A stretch of 8,397 bases of DNA from an uncultured Oscillospiraceae bacterium (GTDB lineage: Bacteria > Bacillota > Clostridia > Oscillospirales > Acutalibacteraceae): contig CAJJPG010000080.1 in NCBI GenBank assembly GCA_905193585.1, positions 1 through 8,397 of the forward strand, read 5' to 3'. How positions within the stretch are numbered: the stretch's first letter is position 1; every line of letters starts with the position of its first letter. Under the pieces are notes generated by a model, which was given only the letters and a program-made list of their open reading frames with translations, did not search any database and was not told the DNA's origin. Both the position numbers and the translations under genes were made by a program. Positions 5,913 through 8,397 of this stretch are shown piece by piece.

Positions 5913-8231
5913 TTGCGAAAAGAAATAATATTAAACGGCGGTTGGAGATTTCACAAGGGGGATATAGCCGAGCCTATATCTAAAGATAAGGGCTTTATAT
6001 ACTGCCAAAGCAAAACCGAGCGTAAGCTTTCAGGCCCCGCCGCATATAATTATTCCGATACACCCGATCAGTTCTACGGATATATAATGAACCCTGAAAA
6101 ATGGGAATGGGTAGATCTTCCGCACGATTACGTTGTATATCAGGATAACGATGAAAACGAAAACTGCGCTTTAGGATATTTGCACTACGATAACGCATGG
6201 TACAGAAAGCATTTTAATATGCCCGAAGACAGTGAAGGTAAGCGTGTACTTTTAAGGTTTGACGGAATTGCGGGAAAATCGACCGTATATTTAAACGGCT
6301 GTCTTATGTATCACAATTTTTCAAGGTATAATACCTTTGAAATTGATATAAGCGATTATGTTTATTACGATAAGGAAAATATAATTGCCGTATATGTCAA
6401 TACCGAGGACTTTGAGGGCTGGTGGTATCAGGGCGGAGGAATTTACCGCGATGTTCATTTAACTGTTACCGAGCCTGTCGCTATAGATTTATGGGGCGTA
6501 TACGCACCGTATAAAAAGCTGGACGGTAACCGCTGGCAAATAAATTTTGAAACAACGGTTGTAAATGCGGATTATGAGGATAAGTCCGTAGCCTTGGAAA
6601 GCAGTATTATAGGTGCGGAAGGCTTGGTTTTGGCCACGGCCGCGGGCGAGGGCAGGGTTAAGCTTCGTGAAAAGGGCGTTATAAAGTACGGCGCCGAAGT
6701 CTGCAATCCGCTTTTGTGGGACTGCGATAATCCCAACCTTTATACCGTTAAAACCGTACTTAAAATAAACGGCGAGGAAATTGACGAAAGCATAACACGA
6801 ATAGGCTTCAGAACGGTTGAAATAACAGTAGATAAGGGCTTGCTTTTAAACGGAAAGCCCACGTTTATTAACGGCGTTTGCACTCATCAGGATTTCGGGC
6901 TTACGGGGCTTGCCGTACCCGAAAATATAGCAAAATATAAGGTTGCGCTTATGAAGGAAATGGGGGCTAACGGCTACCGCACAAGCCATTATCAGCAAAC
7001 CGAAAGCTATATGGACGCGTTTGACGAGCAGGGCTTTCTTGTTATGGACGAGGCACGGTGGTTTGAAAGCACAAAAGAGGCTATGGAGCAGTTAGAGTCG
7101 CTTATTAAGCGCGACCGCAACCGGCCGAGCGTTATAATGTGGTCAACAAGCAACGAGGAGCTGCGCCATATAACCGAAAACGGAAAAAAACTGCATAAAG
7201 TGATAGCGGCGCAAATAAGAAAATACGATTATACAAGACCTATAACCGCCGCCGAAGATAAAACGCCGGATAAATCCACTATCTATGACGAATGCGATTT
7301 TATCGGGATAAACTATAATCTCAGCATATACGACGCCGTACATAAAATGCGCCCCGATAAGCCGATATTCGCTTCCGAATGCTGCGCTACGGGTTCTGTA
7401 CGCGATTGGAATTTCGATACAGATACCGCCGGCAGAATACGCGATAAGGACAAAGATACGAACGAATGGTTCTTAGGCAGAGAAAAAACCTATAAATTCC
7501 TGCGTGAGCGCAGTTACGTGTTCGGCTGTTACCAATGGGCGGCGGTTGAGCATAGGGGAGAGGCTATGTGGCCGAGAGTATGCTCGGTTTCGGGCGCGCT
7601 CGATTTGTTCCTTCAAAAGAAAGGCGCGTTTTACCAGAACAAATCCCATTGGACAAAAGAGCCTATGGCGCATATCGTGCCGCATTGGAATTTTAAAGGT
7701 CTTGAGGGCACGGAAATACCCGTTACGGTCTATACGAATTGCGAGGAGCTGGAGCTTTTCTTAAACGGAGAATCGCTCGGTAAAAAGCAGATTGAAAAGT
7801 ACGGCCATGGCGAATGGAATGTGAAATATGCTCCCGGTGCGCTTGAAGTAAGAGGATATGTCGGCGGCAAAGAGGTATGCTCCGATAAGCGCGTAACAAC
7901 CGGAAAACCGGTGGCATTAAAGCTTACAAAGGATAATGATTTTACCGCAAACGGCAGCGATATAGCGCTGTTTACCTGTGAATGTGTTGACGAAAACGGT
8001 CGGGCGGTTCCCGACGCAGCGGAATATGTCAGCTTTTCTGTTTCGGCGCCTGCAAAAATTGTGGGCACCGGCTCCGATATATGCGACCATAGCAATGTTG
8101 CAAATACGAGCCGCAAAATGTATATAGGCAAAATACGCGTAGCCGTAAAGCCGCAAAAGGGCCAGAAAAGCTTTACTCTTACCGCAATGTGCGATAATTG
8201 CGGGATTTGTGAAATTGATATCATTCTTTGA
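5913..8231 (+). CDS. Glycoside hydrolase family 2 (beta-galactosidase-like), cytoplasmic
   Basis: A 772-residue retaining exo-glycosidase, counted from TTG 5913 (product begins MRKEIILNGGWRF, the normal GH2 opening). Domains in order: sugar-binding jelly roll (~1-190; LPHDY, W96-Y-R-K, WWYQGGGIYR at 170-179); Ig-like sandwich (~190-305); TIM barrel (~311-575; NGKPTFINGV, RTSH at 356-359); DUF4982-type domain (~580-663); C5-type C-terminal domain (~667-772). E415 in WSTSNEE is the acid/base, and E489 in FASECC is the predicted nucleophile, 74 residues on (76 in LacZ). Beta-galactosidase is the likeliest activity; other GH2 specificities are possible, though I see no NxK glucuronidase signature. 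It lacks a signal peptide, so it works on imported oligosaccharides. Oddities: the usual W-x-G-x-D-Y-x-G-E stretch reads WAAVEHRGE (542-550), and the C-terminus carries C760, C763 and C766. It is the second gene of a unit with the DUF4867 gene. Confidence 0.9.
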   Translation: MRKEIILNGGWRFHKGDIAEPISKDKGFIYCQSKTERKLSGPAAYNYSDTPDQFYGYIMNPEKWEWVDLPHDYVVYQDNDENENCALGYLHYDNAWYRKHFNMPEDSEGKRVLLRFDGIAGKSTVYLNGCLMYHNFSRYNTFEIDISDYVYYDKENIIAVYVNTEDFEGWWYQGGGIYRDVHLTVTEPVAIDLWGVYAPYKKLDGNRWQINFETTVVNADYEDKSVALESSIIGAEGLVLATAAGEGRVKLREKGVIKYGAEVCNPLLWDCDNPNLYTVKTVLKINGEEIDESITRIGFRTVEITVDKGLLLNGKPTFINGVCTHQDFGLTGLAVPENIAKYKVALMKEMGANGYRTSHYQQTESYMDAFDEQGFLVMDEARWFESTKEAMEQLESLIKRDRNRPSVIMWSTSNEELRHITENGKKLHKVIAAQIRKYDYTRPITAAEDKTPDKSTIYDECDFIGINYNLSIYDAVHKMRPDKPIFASECCATGSVRDWNFDTDTAGRIRDKDKDTNEWFLGREKTYKFLRERSYVFGCYQWAAVEHRGEAMWPRVCSVSGALDLFLQKKGAFYQNKSHWTKEPMAHIVPHWNFKGLEGTEIPVTVYTNCEELELFLNGESLGKKQIEKYGHGEWNVKYAPGALEVRGYVGGKEVCSDKRVTTGKPVALKLTKDNDFTANGSDIALFTCECVDENGRAVPDAAEYVSFSVSAPAKIVGTGSDICDHSNVANTSRKMYIGKIRVAVKPQKGQKSFTLTAMCDNCGICEIDIIL

Positions 8232-8397
8232 TTAGGTCAAGTAAAAATAACTCCGTCCGATTAAATTCAGGCGGCGTTATTTTTTTATTCTTAAGAATAT
8301 TAAATCCGTCATTTTGCAGGTATTTATGTGTCAGTAAATTTGCGCAAATTGCAATAGCAAGTTGAAACAAAATTAAAATAGCAGTGACTTTATGGTA
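8221..8397 (-). CDS. Possible C-terminal tail of a convergent gene (partial)
   Basis: On the minus strand a frame enters from the right edge and stays open for 58 codons to a TGA at 8221-8223, just inside the 3' end of the GH2 gene. It would encode a hydrophobic stretch (VTAILILFQLAIAICANLL) and a charged tail ending FLLDLIKE, like the end of a membrane protein. Against it, the frame reads straight through the terminator hairpin, AT-rich spacers can be open by chance, and no family is recognisable. If it is not real, 8287-8397 is plain intergenic sequence. Confidence 0.25.
   Translation of the reverse strand, partial: YHKVTAILILFQLAIAICANLLTHKYLQNDGFNILKNKKITPPEFNRTELFLLDLIKE
8243..8286 (+). 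terminator. Rho-independent terminator after the GH2 gene
   Basis: AAAAATAAC (8243-8251) pairs with GTTATTTTT (8276-8284). After one mismatch (8252/8275) come five more pairs (8253-8257 with 8270-8274, one G-U), around a 12-base loop. The 3' side runs into seven T residues (8280-8286). It starts 11 bases after the GH2 stop codon and closely resembles the hairpin at 5110-5148. Confidence 0.85.

Noticed and set aside
7730..8224. A 164-codon minus-strand open frame at the 3' end of the GH2 gene
   Set aside because: It lies antisense to the conserved DUF4982 and C5-type domains and has no recognisable protein features.
1..8397. CRISPR arrays, tRNA or rRNA genes, insertion sequences, toxin-antitoxin or phage genes
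   Set aside because: I saw no regularly spaced DNA repeats, no clover-leaf sequences, no transposase motifs and no terminal inverted repeats of an element.

Overview
The window looks like chromosomal DNA from an anaerobic, plant-fibre-degrading member of the Clostridia (Bacillota), most likely a Ruminococcus/Oscillospiraceae-type gut bacterium. The grounds are a type I dockerin, strong AGGAGG-type ribosome binding sites, moderate GC with AT-rich spacers, and glycoside hydrolases of families 43 and 2. The species cannot be named from the sequence alone.

Layout, all main genes on the + strand. Positions 1-167 are an AT-rich leader. Positions 168-5072 encode one very large secreted protein (1634 aa). 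It has a signal peptide, four copies of a ~165-residue module I cannot name, two Ig-like spacers, an internal dockerin, a GH43 catalytic domain and a C-terminal discoidin/F5-8-type carbohydrate-binding-like domain. A hairpin at 5110-5148 probably ends this transcript. A short spacer (5150-5226) carries a candidate operator dyad, a plausible promoter and a good ribosome binding site for a two-gene unit: a DUF4867-family cupin-like protein (5227-5880), then a cytoplasmic GH2 enzyme of the beta-galactosidase type with DUF4982 and C5 domains (5913-8231, TTG start). A hairpin plus T-run at 8243-8286 ends that unit. The last ~110 bases hold no secure gene; a minus-strand reading frame entering from the right edge is open through the terminator and could be the tail of a convergent gene.

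Inferred working model: the dockerin-bearing GH43 enzyme attacks arabinose-, xylose- or galactose-containing side chains of plant polysaccharide outside the cell, held on a scaffold or substrate. Imported oligosaccharides are then cleaved in the cytoplasm by the GH2 enzyme, and the DUF4867 protein acts on or senses a released sugar. No transporter or regulator gene lies in the window.

The points most worth a second look are: the four-fold unnamed repeat module; the dockerin in the middle rather than at an end of the protein; a 9-A homopolymer just after the dockerin, followed by immediate stops in both other frames (a possible slippage switch yielding a GH43-less, dockerin-terminated form); and the DUF4867-GH2 pairing. 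None of these is proven by sequence reading alone.
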